Positions 36,101 to 43,391 are shown, numbered from the stretch's first letter. The stretch is 64,000 nt of DNA from Paenibacillus_E violae (GCF_032461945.1 NZ_JAWCUD010000002.1:372001-436000); one strand, 5' to 3'. The notes: generated from the letters alone by a model not told the origin. Made by a program: numbers and translations.

Positions 36101-38043
36101 ATTTCAAAATTAGTTTGACGATCGAGCGCATTCAAGAAAGCAATATTTAAATAGGTGACCTTCTCTGGTTGCCCTAAATCGAACTGCAGCCACTCCCCTT
36201 GTCCCGAAGCCGACCAGCGAACATCATTATCCCAAATCCCGTCCACCACATTCGCGGGAATATTCGTGGTGTTCGGCTGATAGGAACTAGCGGTAACCGT
36301 GCTTGCGTTCAATGGTATTTGACCGTTTGTTCCTTTGGCCGATAGCCTATAGGCCTGAAGCGTATAAGTATTCGTTGCATCTCCACTTGATAAACGAATA
36401 TTAATTTTATTCACGCCGGGTGCAAGCGGCACATTGGCAAAATCACTCACCGGCTGATTCATGCCATTGTTGTTCGTCAGATTCACTGTCGTCGAAATAC
36501 CTGCGCCAGCTTGCATCTCAAACCGAACAGGACTTGCATCCAGTGGGACAATGACCTCATACCCACCCATCTTGGAAGGTGAAAATGGTATGTTCAACCC
36601 TAACTTTTGGCCGCCTGCCCAAACGTCAAGGCTAGAAAGCTGGATTTCCGGCATTTTCTCGGCAAAGGTGAAGAAGGATCCGTCTGCCAGCTCCGTATCC
36701 GCTGCATAATAGACTCCTCCATGGAGTTCCACCGGAGCCAATGGATGTGGTACCGCGTCGCTGAAATCACCGCTCGTACTGGTTAATAGCAATCCGCCTA
36801 ACGGGAGCATGGCTTCCGGGAAAGCGACTTGCACCGTCCCGACATTGCCGGTGTTCTGGACTTTCCACGTCCGCGCCGACTGCTTGAAACCCGTTCCGTA
36901 AGGAACCGATGGCGCTGTACTTCCGTTATCTCCCCAGAGAAGATATTGCTTATCCGCTAAAGCTCCTTTCGCACTAACGATGACCTGAGATGCCGCCGGT
37001 CCTTCACTGCTTCGGCTTGCTTCTTGAGCCAATGCGCCTTGCTGATCTCGAACAATGCCTGCGATGTTATGGCCAAAATCCGCATTGGCCGCTGTGGGCC
37101 ACACAACCTGAGGCGACAAACCGGCTGATACATAATCCTTCCCTCTCAGTGGCGTTCCGAACTTGAGGGCCATGTACGTTTGCACTTGATTTTGCTGGAT
37201 GCTGCTTAGCGAATCGCCAAAAACGATCATCTCAGCAACTTGTCCATCATAGCCAGAGCCCCCCGTGACAGCAGAACCGAGGGACATCGGGTTACTTCCG
37301 TTGCCAACCATCGCAAGTCGAGCCTGAGACGATGTTGCAATCGTTTGCCCATCTAAAGTAATGGCTTGATAGACGTTATTTGTAACAGATGGACGTGATT
37401 CATACTGAAAGCCCCAGCTGTTGTAGGAAAGAGGCGGAACTGAATAACCCGTTGTTTGCCGTGGATTACCCGATGTGACAGAACCCGAATCCCATAGGAT
37501 TTGTGAGGTACTTGAAAAGAAAGGAATATAAGCCCCGAACTTTCCTGTCCCTTGTAAATTTTCATAGAAAATTTGCGAGGTCTGATTGGATAATGTGATC
37601 CCGCCTGCAACCACATAAGCACTTGCCCGTTCAACGGCTTCATTCTGAGCAAATAAGCCGTCTTTATCCAATAAAAGACTTCCGTTGCCTGAACGGATGA
37701 ATTGGACCGACGGTTGGAAATTCAGTGATGGATTGGATGCCACATACTTTGGTTTCGTCCGCGGACTCTTGTCTCCGACCGTCCCGTCGTTGAGGAAATC
37801 GTTCCCTTGCGGACTGCTATCCTTCCATTTCGTCACCTCACCATTTCCATTTAGTGTCATACTCGATGGATCCGCTTTCAGCCACAATTTCAGCAAGTTG
37901 GCATCGACACCACCAGGTGTCCCGGTCGCTTCACCTATCGCAGCGGCTTTGGAGAAACCTGCTGGCAAACTTGTGAAAATTAAAGTTGCTGAGAGGATCA
38001 AGCTGATCTTTCGCTTCCAAGAAACCTTGAATACCTTGTTCAA
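33115..38043 (-). CDS. S-layer-anchored multidomain PL6-type polysaccharide lyase
   Basis: 1642 residues from a TTG start with AGGGGTG upstream. Order: signal peptide (1-34), ConA/LamG-like domain (about 100-300), a beta region of unknown type (310-465), cadherin-like beta sandwich (468-567), F5/8 type C binding domain (578-718), PL6 beta-helix (750-1290; Lys1039 in VSVKSS and Arg1060 in VARHGH), second cadherin-like domain (1320-1419), Ser/Pro linker (1420-1465) and three SLH repeats (1466-1640) that bind pyruvylated wall polymer. It is thus displayed on the cell surface to cut uronate polysaccharide. The catalytic domain resembles that of the secreted protein at 20887. Alginate versus chondroitin/dermatan specificity cannot be decided. 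Confidence 0.92.
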   Translation of the reverse strand: MNKVFKVSWKRKISLILSATLIFTSLPAGFSKAAAIGEATGTPGGVDANLLKLWLKADPSSMTLNGNGEVTKWKDSSPQGNDFLNDGTVGDKSPRTKPKYVASNPSLNFQPSVQFIRSGNGSLLLDKDGLFAQNEAVERASAYVVAGGITLSNQTSQIFYENLQGTGKFGAYIPFFSSTSQILWDSGSVTSGNPRQTTGYSVPPLSYNSWGFQYESRPSVTNNVYQAITLDGQTIATSSQARLAMVGNGSNPMSLGSAVTGGSGYDGQVAEMIVFGDSLSSIQQNQVQTYMALKFGTPLRGKDYVSAGLSPQVVWPTAANADFGHNIAGIVRDQQGALAQEASRSSEGPAASQVIVSAKGALADKQYLLWGDNGSTAPSVPYGTGFKQSARTWKVQNTGNVGTVQVAFPEAMLPLGGLLLTSTSGDFSDAVPHPLAPVELHGGVYYAADTELADGSFFTFAEKMPEIQLSSLDVWAGGQKLGLNIPFSPSKMGGYEVIVPLDASPVRFEMQAGAGISTTVNLTNNNGMNQPVSDFANVPLAPGVNKINIRLSSGDATNTYTLQAYRLSAKGTNGQIPLNASTVTASSYQPNTTNIPANVVDGIWDNDVRWSASGQGEWLQFDLGQPEKVTYLNIAFLNALDRQTNFEIIGSNQPDFQNPTVLLPKRSSRVLKVGDDILQPYVLSNPASVRYLRLVGYGNSASGSSGNWNSITEVELYTGTAPDVEEPTVPSGPPQAGDKPVEPLPPVQVVKVSSSDDLQAALDQAAKGMTIELQNGTYQQKGPFVMKDKKGTAALPIRIIAAEQGKAVIAGDSYMHIENSEYVEVKGLTFHSGGGSEHGEDTLRSRAVPEERIASMSGVHPGVQLYDSSNITILRNTFALDETGQKYRFTKAENNVSKQIWCVIGVENSCRYGANYDPNGAVYTGETSHSPNTTLLTDSGTDRHYIRVEGTSSHNRIAYNDIGPKTGFGAVITYDGKDAVSQYDVIEYNHFHDIGPRVTNGLEAIRLGLSGLSLAPGHVTVQYNLFDGLNGEDEIVSVKSSDNTIRYNTVLNSYGGMVARHGHRNSFYGNFIIADGKKAGTSGFRIYGNDHQIYNNYMEGLTDDAVQLDGGTEDTGPDGGTNPIIRWGTGANDFAELKSLTPERQQELLRGHWRQYDVQIYNNTFVNLSNKASAVKIAQRTFQPTGTQIYNNLIFSNAGTIFNETKDITDAGRPTYVGNMADGIAAVAANATVVSATYKGDLKLIRGSDGLIRISPLSPAVDAAKGQYIASDDMDGQRRIHTADVGSDEYEPSSDLTHRPLTAADVGPAAGQNQPVEEVTPELSSLQLSSNLTFAPAFRPEVTYYTVMLPTGISNLKMTPTSASQFAEIQVSVDGTVRQTVRSGSESEPLAIAGTGSVVLIDVSLPTGVHKTYSIMVQRPSSSSSSSRNSSSGNSSAPAPAPLPNPVPEPANPLPVNPSPTAPSQESFADVSKHWASEEISRAAAKGIVNGYADGSFKPDEPMTRLQFAAMLVRALGLKAEPSKRTFSDQADIPAWAEGELGAALAAGILQGYEDQSLRPNASINRTEMVVMLVRAYSPKEEGALSTKFNDSSRIPAWALPAVSRAVSLGLINGRENQTFEPFVTATRAEAVTVVMRMLNRQ

Positions 38044-38127
38044 ATTTACATCACCCCTTCATCATCATGGATCTTTAAGGCATCAAAGTTGATGCTGACT
38101 AGCGTGAAAGCCAATACACACATCATA

Positions 38128-38141
38128 TGTAAACCCTTACA
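38128..38141 (-). promoter_or_regulatory. cre-like site upstream of the S-layer PL6 gene
   Basis: TGTAAACCCTTACA has perfect TGTAA/TTACA arms and fits the cre consensus with one mismatch in the central CG. It is 85 bp upstream of the TTG start. Shared cre-like sites with the other PL6 gene suggest common CcpA control. Confidence 0.4.
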
Positions 38142-38267
38142 AACAATAAATCATCAAAACCTAAACTCATCGTCAAAATCTCGAATACCACTGCTCATTA
38201 TCGGATATGAACCATTAATTTGTGGAATCTGCCTGAATTCTCTATGATTTGAAGGGTTATAGTGTCA

Positions 38268-38295
38268 AAAAAAGAGCTGCACGCCGGCAGCTCCT
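38268..38295 (-). terminator. Minus-strand intrinsic terminator with no gene to end
   Basis: Read on the minus strand GAGCTGC, loop CGGCGT, GCAGCTC, then TTTTTTT. No minus-strand gene lies immediately to its right, and it is about 225 nt upstream of the PL6 start. Confidence 0.7.
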
Positions 38296-38337
38296 TCATC
38301 CTGTATCTGTCATTTTTAATTATACATAGACTTTCCT

Positions 38338-38366
38338 TTGAAATACCGTCGTGAGTCTCTTATAAT
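38338..38366 (+). promoter_or_regulatory. Sigma-A promoter of the FusB-type gene and its leader
   Basis: TTGAAA (38338-38343), exactly 17 bases, TATAAT (38361-38366). Transcription would begin near 38373, giving a 200-nt leader that contains the 33-codon ORF. Confidence 0.75.
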
Positions 38367-38399
38367 AGATGTTATCGCAAGTATAAGGAGTTGGTATCG

Positions 38400-38501
38400 A
38401 TGGCAATAACCGATTGCCAGATTGGCACAGCCTCATGCAAAGCCTGTTTCGGAGGCGATACTTTGCATGGGCGAGAATTGAGCAGTAACAACATCGCCTA
38501 A
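38400..38501 (+). CDS. Putative 33-codon leader peptide
   Basis: ATG at 38400 with AAGGAG 9 bases upstream; the product begins MAITDCQIGTASCKACF and ends SSNNIA. Too short for a domain and rich in Cys. It lies wholly within the untranslated leader of the EF-G-binding gene, over segments able to form alternative hairpins, so ribosome position on it could govern access to the downstream ribosome site. Translation is inferred only from the start signals. Confidence 0.45.
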   Translation: MAITDCQIGTASCKACFGGDTLHGRELSSNNIA

Positions 38502-38575
38502 TTCAGCATAGATCGGTTCCACGATTTGGCTTTGCACCTTATTCATTTTACGATTATAAAATAAGGGGCTGTTCC
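38424..38575 (+). promoter_or_regulatory. Candidate translational attenuator
   Basis: CATGCAAAG (38434-38442) pairs perfectly with CTTTGCATG (38461-38469). GCAAAGCC (38437-38444) can instead pair with GGCTTTGC (38528-38535). GGCACAGCC (38424-38432) pairs at 8 of 9 positions with GGCTGTTCC (38567-38575), which lies over and next to the AAGGGG ribosome site of the main gene. These pairings compete, as in inducible antibiotic-resistance leaders. Confidence 0.5.
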
Positions 38576-38577
38576 AT

Positions 38578-39231
38578 ATGTGTGAACCATTCATTAGAAA
38601 CCATCAATTCAATTTTATTAAAAAACAAGCCGGGATTCTGGAGCATGCGCTGAAAACGAACGCAGATTCGAAAGTATTGGAATCCGTTCGGTATAGCTCA
38701 GAATCGAAGATTTCTGAACTATTCCCAGACGCTACAGACAACCAGAAACAAATGCTGGAAGCCATTTTCAAGCTGCAAGCAGCGGACGATTTTCAAAAAC
38801 ATCTCAAAGCGTTAGAGCCTCATTTGATGGAATTTCCGCCAATTAGCGCAAAGCAGATTCTGAAGCTGTTCCCCAAGAACAAAAAGCTTAAGCTGCCTGA
38901 TTTGTCAGCGATCGACTACCGGTATGTCACCTATCTTAGTTGGATCGATATAGCCACGAATAAACTGTTCATTGTCTATCATTTGAATGGGCAATTCGTT
39001 GGTGTAGAGGGGAAATATACCCCGACTAACAAAAAAGGCTTTTGTTTTTTATGTAATAGATATGAAGAACTTGCTCTTTTTACGGCAATCTCCAAGAAAA
39101 GGCCGGCTTATACTACGCCTGATTATTATAAAGCGGTCGGTAACTATTTATGTATGAATGGTCAAGAATGTAATAAGAATTTGACGGATGTTGCTTCGTT
39201 AGAAAAGTTTATTGACACTGTGATCGGTTAA
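38578..39231 (+). CDS. FusB/FusC-family elongation factor G-binding protein
   Basis: 217 residues. N-terminal helical bundle (QFNFIKKQAGILEHAL...), middle LSWIDIATNKLFIVYHLNGQFVG and a C-terminal four-cysteine zinc finger (Cys156, Cys159, Cys192, Cys198), the plan of FusB/FusC proteins. These bind EF-G and free it from ribosomes stalled by fusidic acid; chromosomal homologues in soil Firmicutes may serve the same or a translation-rescue role. AAGGGG lies 9 bases before the ATG. The leader (38373-38577) carries a probable leader peptide and alternative hairpins. Confidence 0.9.
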   Translation: MCEPFIRNHQFNFIKKQAGILEHALKTNADSKVLESVRYSSESKISELFPDATDNQKQMLEAIFKLQAADDFQKHLKALEPHLMEFPPISAKQILKLFPKNKKLKLPDLSAIDYRYVTYLSWIDIATNKLFIVYHLNGQFVGVEGKYTPTNKKGFCFLCNRYEELALFTAISKKRPAYTTPDYYKAVGNYLCMNGQECNKNLTDVASLEKFIDTVIG

Positions 39232-39234
39232 ATG

Positions 39235-39275
39235 AAAGACCGGGACCTCTTGCTGCATAAGGTCCCGGTCTTTTT
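39235..39275. terminator. Bidirectional terminator between convergent genes
   Basis: AAAGACCGGGACC / GGTCCCGGTCTTTTT, a 13-bp perfect stem with a 13-nt loop, serving both the FusB-type gene and the epimerase gene. Confidence 0.92.
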
Positions 39276-39292
39276 CTGGCTTCTGGCGGGTA

Positions 39293-40165
39293 TCACATTG
39301 CAGGAATCTCAGAAGGCACCTTCAGATTAGTTACATCGAGGCACTTCTCATCTCGCGCTTTCAAGTCTTTTAGAAACTCAAGGAAGTTATATCTAGGTTT
39401 CCAACCCAATATTTCTTCTGCCATAGATAGGTCATGTTGTTCCACTTGATCTGGCAATTCGATCTCGTATTTGTTCAGCAGTTGAATGGCGCCTGGAACT
39501 TGTGTCTCGCACCACGTAGGACCCTTATTCTTAAAATCTTGAATAACATCCACGGGCATACCATGATTCGTATGTACAATTGTCCGAAATAGCCCGACTT
39601 TTTTTTCCAAAACGGTCTTCACAGAAGCAACTGTAGCTTCAGCCACATCCCTTCTATCCACACCATTGCGAAGCAAACGAGCACCGAACTCTAGATAGGG
39701 GCGAGGAATAAACTCATGATAACGCAGCATCGCTATTGAGGCACCCGTCATTTGATGATAAGTCTTACACAAATCTTCGCCAATAACTTTACTAACCCCG
39801 TAGACTGATCCCCAGCCATAAGCCATTGAAGAAGCATAGACGATAGCTTGAATTCCAGCTTGCTTGCATGCTTCCATCACATGAAAGGTTCCATCCACGT
39901 TCACTGCAAAAATAGTTTCATCACTTACTGGCGGATTATGCGCGCAATGCCAGGCTGCCAAATGAACGACAGCATCCATTCCATGTACCGTAGAACGCAC
40001 ATCACCAGGGCTTCTTGTGTCGCACCTTACAAACTCGAGTTCCCTCAAATCGTCTGCCTGGGGAGGCATAATGTCTGCCATCCTAACCGTGTAGCCTGCT
40101 TGAACTAATGCTCTGCATACTGCTTGACCACCATTGCCCGCGGCACCGGTAACAAGAACTTTCAT
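39293..40165 (-). CDS. NAD-dependent epimerase/dehydratase
   Basis: 290 residues, extended SDR. Rossmann motif VTGAAGNGGQAVCRAL at the N-terminus, DAVVHLAAWHC, and YASSMAYGWGSVYGVSKVIGE, where the expected YxxxK pair is YGVSK. It would bind NAD(P) and a nucleotide-sugar or uronic acid; the sequence is nearer to uronate dehydrogenase/GalE-like proteins than to a specific enzyme. Single gene; AGGTGGTG lies before the ATG. Confidence 0.88.
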   Translation of the reverse strand: MKVLVTGAAGNGGQAVCRALVQAGYTVRMADIMPPQADDLRELEFVRCDTRSPGDVRSTVHGMDAVVHLAAWHCAHNPPVSDETIFAVNVDGTFHVMEACKQAGIQAIVYASSMAYGWGSVYGVSKVIGEDLCKTYHQMTGASIAMLRYHEFIPRPYLEFGARLLRNGVDRRDVAEATVASVKTVLEKKVGLFRTIVHTNHGMPVDVIQDFKNKGPTWCETQVPGAIQLLNKYEIELPDQVEQHDLSMAEEILGWKPRYNFLEFLKDLKARDEKCLDVTNLKVPSEIPAM

Positions 40166-40291
40166 GATCTCACACCACCTAACTTTGTATGTTGGTTATC
40201 TATTCGTCATTCTACATGCTACACCTTCCTTTGCGATAAAAAGTCCTACTCCGCGAGCGCGTATCACTAAGAATAAGCGAATAGAGAAACC

Positions 40292-40323
40292 AAAAAATCC
40301 CCGAAGTTAATCTTCCGGGATTA
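40292..40323 (-). terminator. Intrinsic terminator after the 47-codon gene
   Basis: Minus strand AATCCCGGAAG, loop ATTAA, CTTCGGGGATT, then TTTTTT; one mismatch in an 11-bp stem. It lies 30 bp past the stop of the small ORF. Confidence 0.8.
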
Positions 40324-40352
40324 TGTAAGTGACAAATTTGAATTTCACAGCA

Positions 40353-40496
40353 TTAACGGATAAAACTTAAAGGCAGCAATTTGGTGAAAAAGCTAGTTTC
40401 ATTTTCTACTTTTATTTTCTCCGGTTTCATGACTTGTTCATTTTTCATCGTATTATGAGACATCAAATTTTCCCATGCGTAGGTATTGATATTCAC
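40353..40496 (-). CDS. Small gene, 47 residues, unknown function
   Basis: Not a long ORF, but it has all the parts of a gene: AGGAGG exactly 8 bases before a GTG at 40496, 47 codons and an intrinsic terminator 30 bp after the stop. The product starts MNINTYAWENLM, has a basic/acidic middle (MKPEKIKVENE) and a hydrophobic end SFFTKLLPLSFIR. No cysteine, no signal peptide. I know no family. It could be a small regulatory or secreted peptide, or a toxin-like membrane peptide; nothing in the neighbourhood decides this. Confidence 0.55.
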   Translation of the reverse strand: MNINTYAWENLMSHNTMKNEQVMKPEKIKVENETSFFTKLLPLSFIR

Positions 40497-40593
40497 TCCA
40501 TAATCCTCCTTCAATATCTCAGGTGTACTTCTATATCTTAGCTTTCATTTGTTCACCTGGTGTAAAAGAGGAATAGATTTATTGTAAAGAAAA

Positions 40594-40626
40594 AACACCG
40601 CCATGTTCCTTGGCGATGTCTTCCTT
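40594..40626 (-). terminator. Intrinsic terminator of the stress cluster
   Basis: Minus strand ACATCGCCA, loop AGGAACA, TGGCGGTGT (one G-U pair), then TTTTTT. It closes transcription coming from the tautomerase gene, and shows that the 47-codon gene needs its own promoter. Confidence 0.8.
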
Positions 40627-40769
40627 TTGGCGTGATATATTATTTAATAAATTGATCTAATGGACCTAAAGTAACGGCATTATACTTCTTGGAAAACTCC
40701 AAAAGTCTTTACCGACTTGGCTTTGTTGCGTATTTATTGCATGACTAGACAATGTAATACAACCTTCGA

Positions 40770-41006
40770 TTACTTCAACTTCTCTGCAAGTTTCTTGCGA
40801 TATTCCAAGGCAGGCAGTCCACCCCAACCCCAATTATCAGTGTCAACTTCTTCTATAACCACAAAAGTAGATTCTAATGGTTTGTTCAAAACATTGAGCA
40901 GAACCTCACTGACCCCTTTAATAATCGCGGCTTTCTCTTCAGCGGTAACGGATTGACGATCCGGCGTGGTGCCCTCGCGGGTCACTTGGATATTTACGAT
41001 TGGCAT
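40770..41006 (-). CDS. 4-oxalocrotonate tautomerase-family protein
   Basis: 78 residues from ATG 41006, GGGGAG 7 bases upstream; an upstream ATG at 41021 has no site and would bury the catalytic proline. The protein begins MPIVNIQVTREG, so Pro is exposed as residue 1 after Met removal, as required in 4-OT enzymes. VVIEEVDTDNWGWGGLP carries the usual hydrophobic pocket. Family members tautomerise or dehalogenate small unsaturated acids. Last gene of the TetR-controlled cluster. Confidence 0.92.
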   Translation of the reverse strand: MPIVNIQVTREGTTPDRQSVTAEEKAAIIKGVSEVLLNVLNKPLESTFVVIEEVDTDNWGWGGLPALEYRKKLAEKLK

Positions 41007-41030
41007 CGATATTCTCCCCATTTCTATTAA

Positions 41031-41048
41031 AATTAGATGGATCTAATT
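41031..41048. promoter_or_regulatory. Inverted repeat AATTAGAT-GG-ATCTAATT
   Basis: Perfect 8-bp arms with a 2-bp centre, between the SDR and tautomerase genes, 25 bp before the tautomerase ATG. Its symmetry and size fit a dimeric repressor site; it differs from the TetR sites at 43431 and 44054. Confidence 0.45.
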
Positions 41049-41076
41049 TGCTAGTAGATTGGTTGATTTGCTAGAT

Positions 41077-41817
41077 TTACATAGTTCCTGCGTTTTGCCC
41101 ACCATCAACATAAAGGATTTCACCTGTAACAAAGTTAGCAGAATCCAGGTATAAAACAGCGTCCACGATGTCTTTAGACTCACCCATACGTCCAACTGGA
41201 TGTAAACCGGCAAGAGCTTCATGTGTCTCAACAGCGTGCATTGGTGTTTTGATGACCCCCGGAGAAACAGCATTTACGCGAATACCACTTGCTGCATACT
41301 CAATTGCCAATGATTTGGTAGCTGACTTCAGACCGCCTTTTGTCAATGAAGCAAGCACGGAAGGCACTTTTACCGACGGCTGATCAACCAGACTTGTCGT
41401 AATATTCACGATGTGTCCTGAACCTTGTTTCAGCATCTGCGTCACTGCACGCTGGGTAACGTGGAAGAAACCAACCACATTCGTGGATAAATACGTTGCA
41501 AAATCTTCTTCTGTATACTCCGTAAATGGTTTAGACATGAAAATACCAGCATTATTAACCAGCGTATCAATGCGTCCGAAGTGAGTTAACCCTTCTTCGA
41601 TTAAGCGCTGCGCAACCTTAGGATCGGCGATATTACCAGCGACGAACCGCACGCTTTTTCCTGTGGGATCGATTTCTTTCGCAACCTCAGCCAATGCCTC
41701 TTCGCGGCGCCCATTGATGACGACTTTCGCTCCCTGATTCACCATCTCGATCGCCATCGCTTTCCCGAGACCGCTGCTTCCGCCAGTAATTACTACTACT
41801 TTGCCTTGTATCGTCAT
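41077..41817 (-). CDS. SDR-family oxidoreductase lacking the catalytic tyrosine
   Basis: 246 residues. Cofactor motif ITGGSSGLGKAM, NNAG at 88-91, catalytic Ser142 (ITTSLVDQ) and Lys160 are present, but the Tyr four residues before Lys160 is Ala (VLASLTKGGL). The rest, including NAVSPGVIKTPMH and the C-terminal LYVDGGQNAG, is a classical SDR. Either a subfamily with another acid, or a protein that binds NAD(P) without classical catalysis. Ribosome site GGAG before the ATG; 48 bp after the DsbA-like gene. Confidence 0.9.
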   Translation of the reverse strand: MTIQGKVVVITGGSSGLGKAMAIEMVNQGAKVVINGRREEALAEVAKEIDPTGKSVRFVAGNIADPKVAQRLIEEGLTHFGRIDTLVNNAGIFMSKPFTEYTEEDFATYLSTNVVGFFHVTQRAVTQMLKQGSGHIVNITTSLVDQPSVKVPSVLASLTKGGLKSATKSLAIEYAASGIRVNAVSPGVIKTPMHAVETHEALAGLHPVGRMGESKDIVDAVLYLDSANFVTGEILYVDGGQNAGTM

Positions 41818-41865
41818 TGGTTATTCTCCTTTATGATGTTCTAGATGTTCATCGATCAAGCGGGC

Positions 41866-42495
41866 TTACATTTGTTCAAACAATTTTACAAACTCTGCAG
41901 GTGATTGCAGCCCGGATAAGCTGAATTCTTCATTAATCACAAAGAAAGGTACGCCTCTGACACCGAGTTTCTGAGCTGTCCGCTGTCCAAGTTCTACTTT
42001 ATCCAGTTCTTCACCCTGATTAAGTCGCTCTTTGAGATCCGCGGCTTCACCGACGCCGACAGAAGCTCCTATTTTCGCAAGTTCATCCGCATCGCCGATA
42101 TTTACGCCCTCTTCAAAATAGGCCGTATATATTTTCTCAATCAATTGCACTTTTAAGTGATCAGGCGCCATCGAGATTAACTGATGAGATAACGTTGTAT
42201 TAGGCGTATATTTGACAAGATCCATATTATATTTAAGACCGAAACGATTCCCGTTTTCGTGATATTGCTGCTTCCTTGCTTCGAATTGAGGAACTCCGCC
42301 TAACCGCCCTATCATCACCTGGCGATAATCTTCTCCCTCAGGACGAATACCTGGGTTGATCTGAAAGGCATTCCAACGGACCGTTGCCTTTTTATCTTCA
42401 GGCAATTGCTTTAGAGCGGTTAACAGACTAGTCGTTCCCATACGGCACCATGGGCAACTAGTATCCATATACACGTCAATCAGCAAATCACTCAT
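41866..42495 (-). CDS. DsbA-family thiol oxidoreductase (FrnE-like)
   Basis: 209 residues. Thioredoxin fold with CPWC at 14-17 (YMDTSCPWCRMG), the inserted helical domain of FrnE/2-hydroxychromene-2-carboxylate isomerase relatives, and cis-Pro region LGVRGVPFFVINEEFSLSG. No signal peptide, so cytoplasmic. FrnE-type proteins act in disulfide handling or aromatic isomerisation. Starts with a 4-bp overlap on the preceding gene's stop. Confidence 0.9.
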   Translation of the reverse strand: MSDLLIDVYMDTSCPWCRMGTTSLLTALKQLPEDKKATVRWNAFQINPGIRPEGEDYRQVMIGRLGGVPQFEARKQQYHENGNRFGLKYNMDLVKYTPNTTLSHQLISMAPDHLKVQLIEKIYTAYFEEGVNIGDADELAKIGASVGVGEAADLKERLNQGEELDKVELGQRTAQKLGVRGVPFFVINEEFSLSGLQSPAEFVKLFEQM

Positions 42496-43037
42496 TTCGT
42501 CAACACCTCAGCTGGTCTCACAGTTTTAATATGGTTTACGAAGTCTTTGCTGCTTTGTGCTAATCTTTCATCCGTCACGTCGGAAGTATCGTTTAGTACA
42601 AAGTGAGGTAGATAGGTGCCACTAATAAAGCGAGTGAGCGCCTGCATAGGTGTCAAAATTTGTTCGATTGTAAAACGGTTGGACCCGGTTGCTTGATAAG
42701 ACTCTTCCGTGCCATATGCGGAAATCGCAAAGCCAAATTCTTTACCGACTGTTTTAGTTGCTTCAGGTCCATAAGCCCAGTTGTAAAGCAGGACATTATC
42801 AAACCATTTTTTCAGTAATGGCGGTGTGCTGTACCAAAATAGCGGGTATTGGAAAATAATCCGATCGTGTGCCTCGACCAATTGCTGCTCTCTAGCTACA
42901 TCGATATTTTCGTCTGGGTACTCTTTGTGTAATTCATGAATCGTGATATCGTCATGCTTTTTCAATTCATTTACCCATGATTTGTTCCAATTGGATGCTT
43001 CGATGTTCGGGTGAGTTACGATAACTAAAATTTTCAT
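42492..43037 (-). CDS. Flavodoxin-like NAD(P)H oxidoreductase (KefF/NQO family)
   Basis: 181 residues. MKILVIVTHPNIEASNWNK is the phosphate-binding opening, FQYPLFWYSTPPLLKKWFD contacts flavin and quinone, and NWAYGPEATKTVGKEFGFAISAYG continues the family pattern. It reduces quinones with NAD(P)H in two-electron steps. Position between NIPSNAP and DsbA-like genes behind TetR control fits quinone/electrophile detoxification. AGGAGC lies before the ATG. Confidence 0.92.
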   Translation of the reverse strand: MKILVIVTHPNIEASNWNKSWVNELKKHDDITIHELHKEYPDENIDVAREQQLVEAHDRIIFQYPLFWYSTPPLLKKWFDNVLLYNWAYGPEATKTVGKEFGFAISAYGTEESYQATGSNRFTIEQILTPMQALTRFISGTYLPHFVLNDTSDVTDERLAQSSKDFVNHIKTVRPAEVLTK

Positions 43038-43067
43038 TGTATTTGCTCCTATTCGATCATTGGATTT

Positions 43068-43391
43068 TTATTTGTTTTCGAAAAAGGGGACATCTTTCAT
43101 AAAGATGCTTTCTTGCTTTTTAACCAGCGGTCCATCAAGTTCTGAAAGTCGTTTTACTTCAATCCACTCCGGGTCGTTGCGGAATCTATCATAGTTCAGG
43201 TTACGATCCTCCATGGAGGCATGTTCAACAATATAATAGAGCCGGTTATTTGATTCATCGAAATCTTCCCAAAAAAGCGTTATTTTCATCTGATGTTTGT
43301 TAAATAATTGAATAACATGATCCCTGAATCTATCTAAAATAACCTGCATCTTGCCAGGATTAACATCATAAATCCTCAGCTCATATATCAT
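43068..43391 (-). CDS. NIPSNAP-family protein
   Basis: 107 residues, an alpha-beta barrel dimer of the NIPSNAP/ABM kind: MIYELRIYDVNPGKMQVILDRF opening and an EWIEVKRLSELDGPLV helix region. Function of the family is not settled; bacterial members sit in aromatic or electrophile degradation clusters. AGGAGG lies 8 bases before the ATG. First gene of the cluster controlled by the TetR protein; an operator lies 40 bp upstream. Confidence 0.88.
   Translation of the reverse strand: MIYELRIYDVNPGKMQVILDRFRDHVIQLFNKHQMKITLFWEDFDESNNRLYYIVEHASMEDRNLNYDRFRNDPEWIEVKRLSELDGPLVKKQESIFMKDVPFFENK

Noticed and set aside
40640..40769. Possible gene remnant on the minus strand (RLLEFSKKYNAVTLG...)
   Set aside because: Only about 22 codons after a stop, no start or ribosome site; not enough to call a pseudogene.
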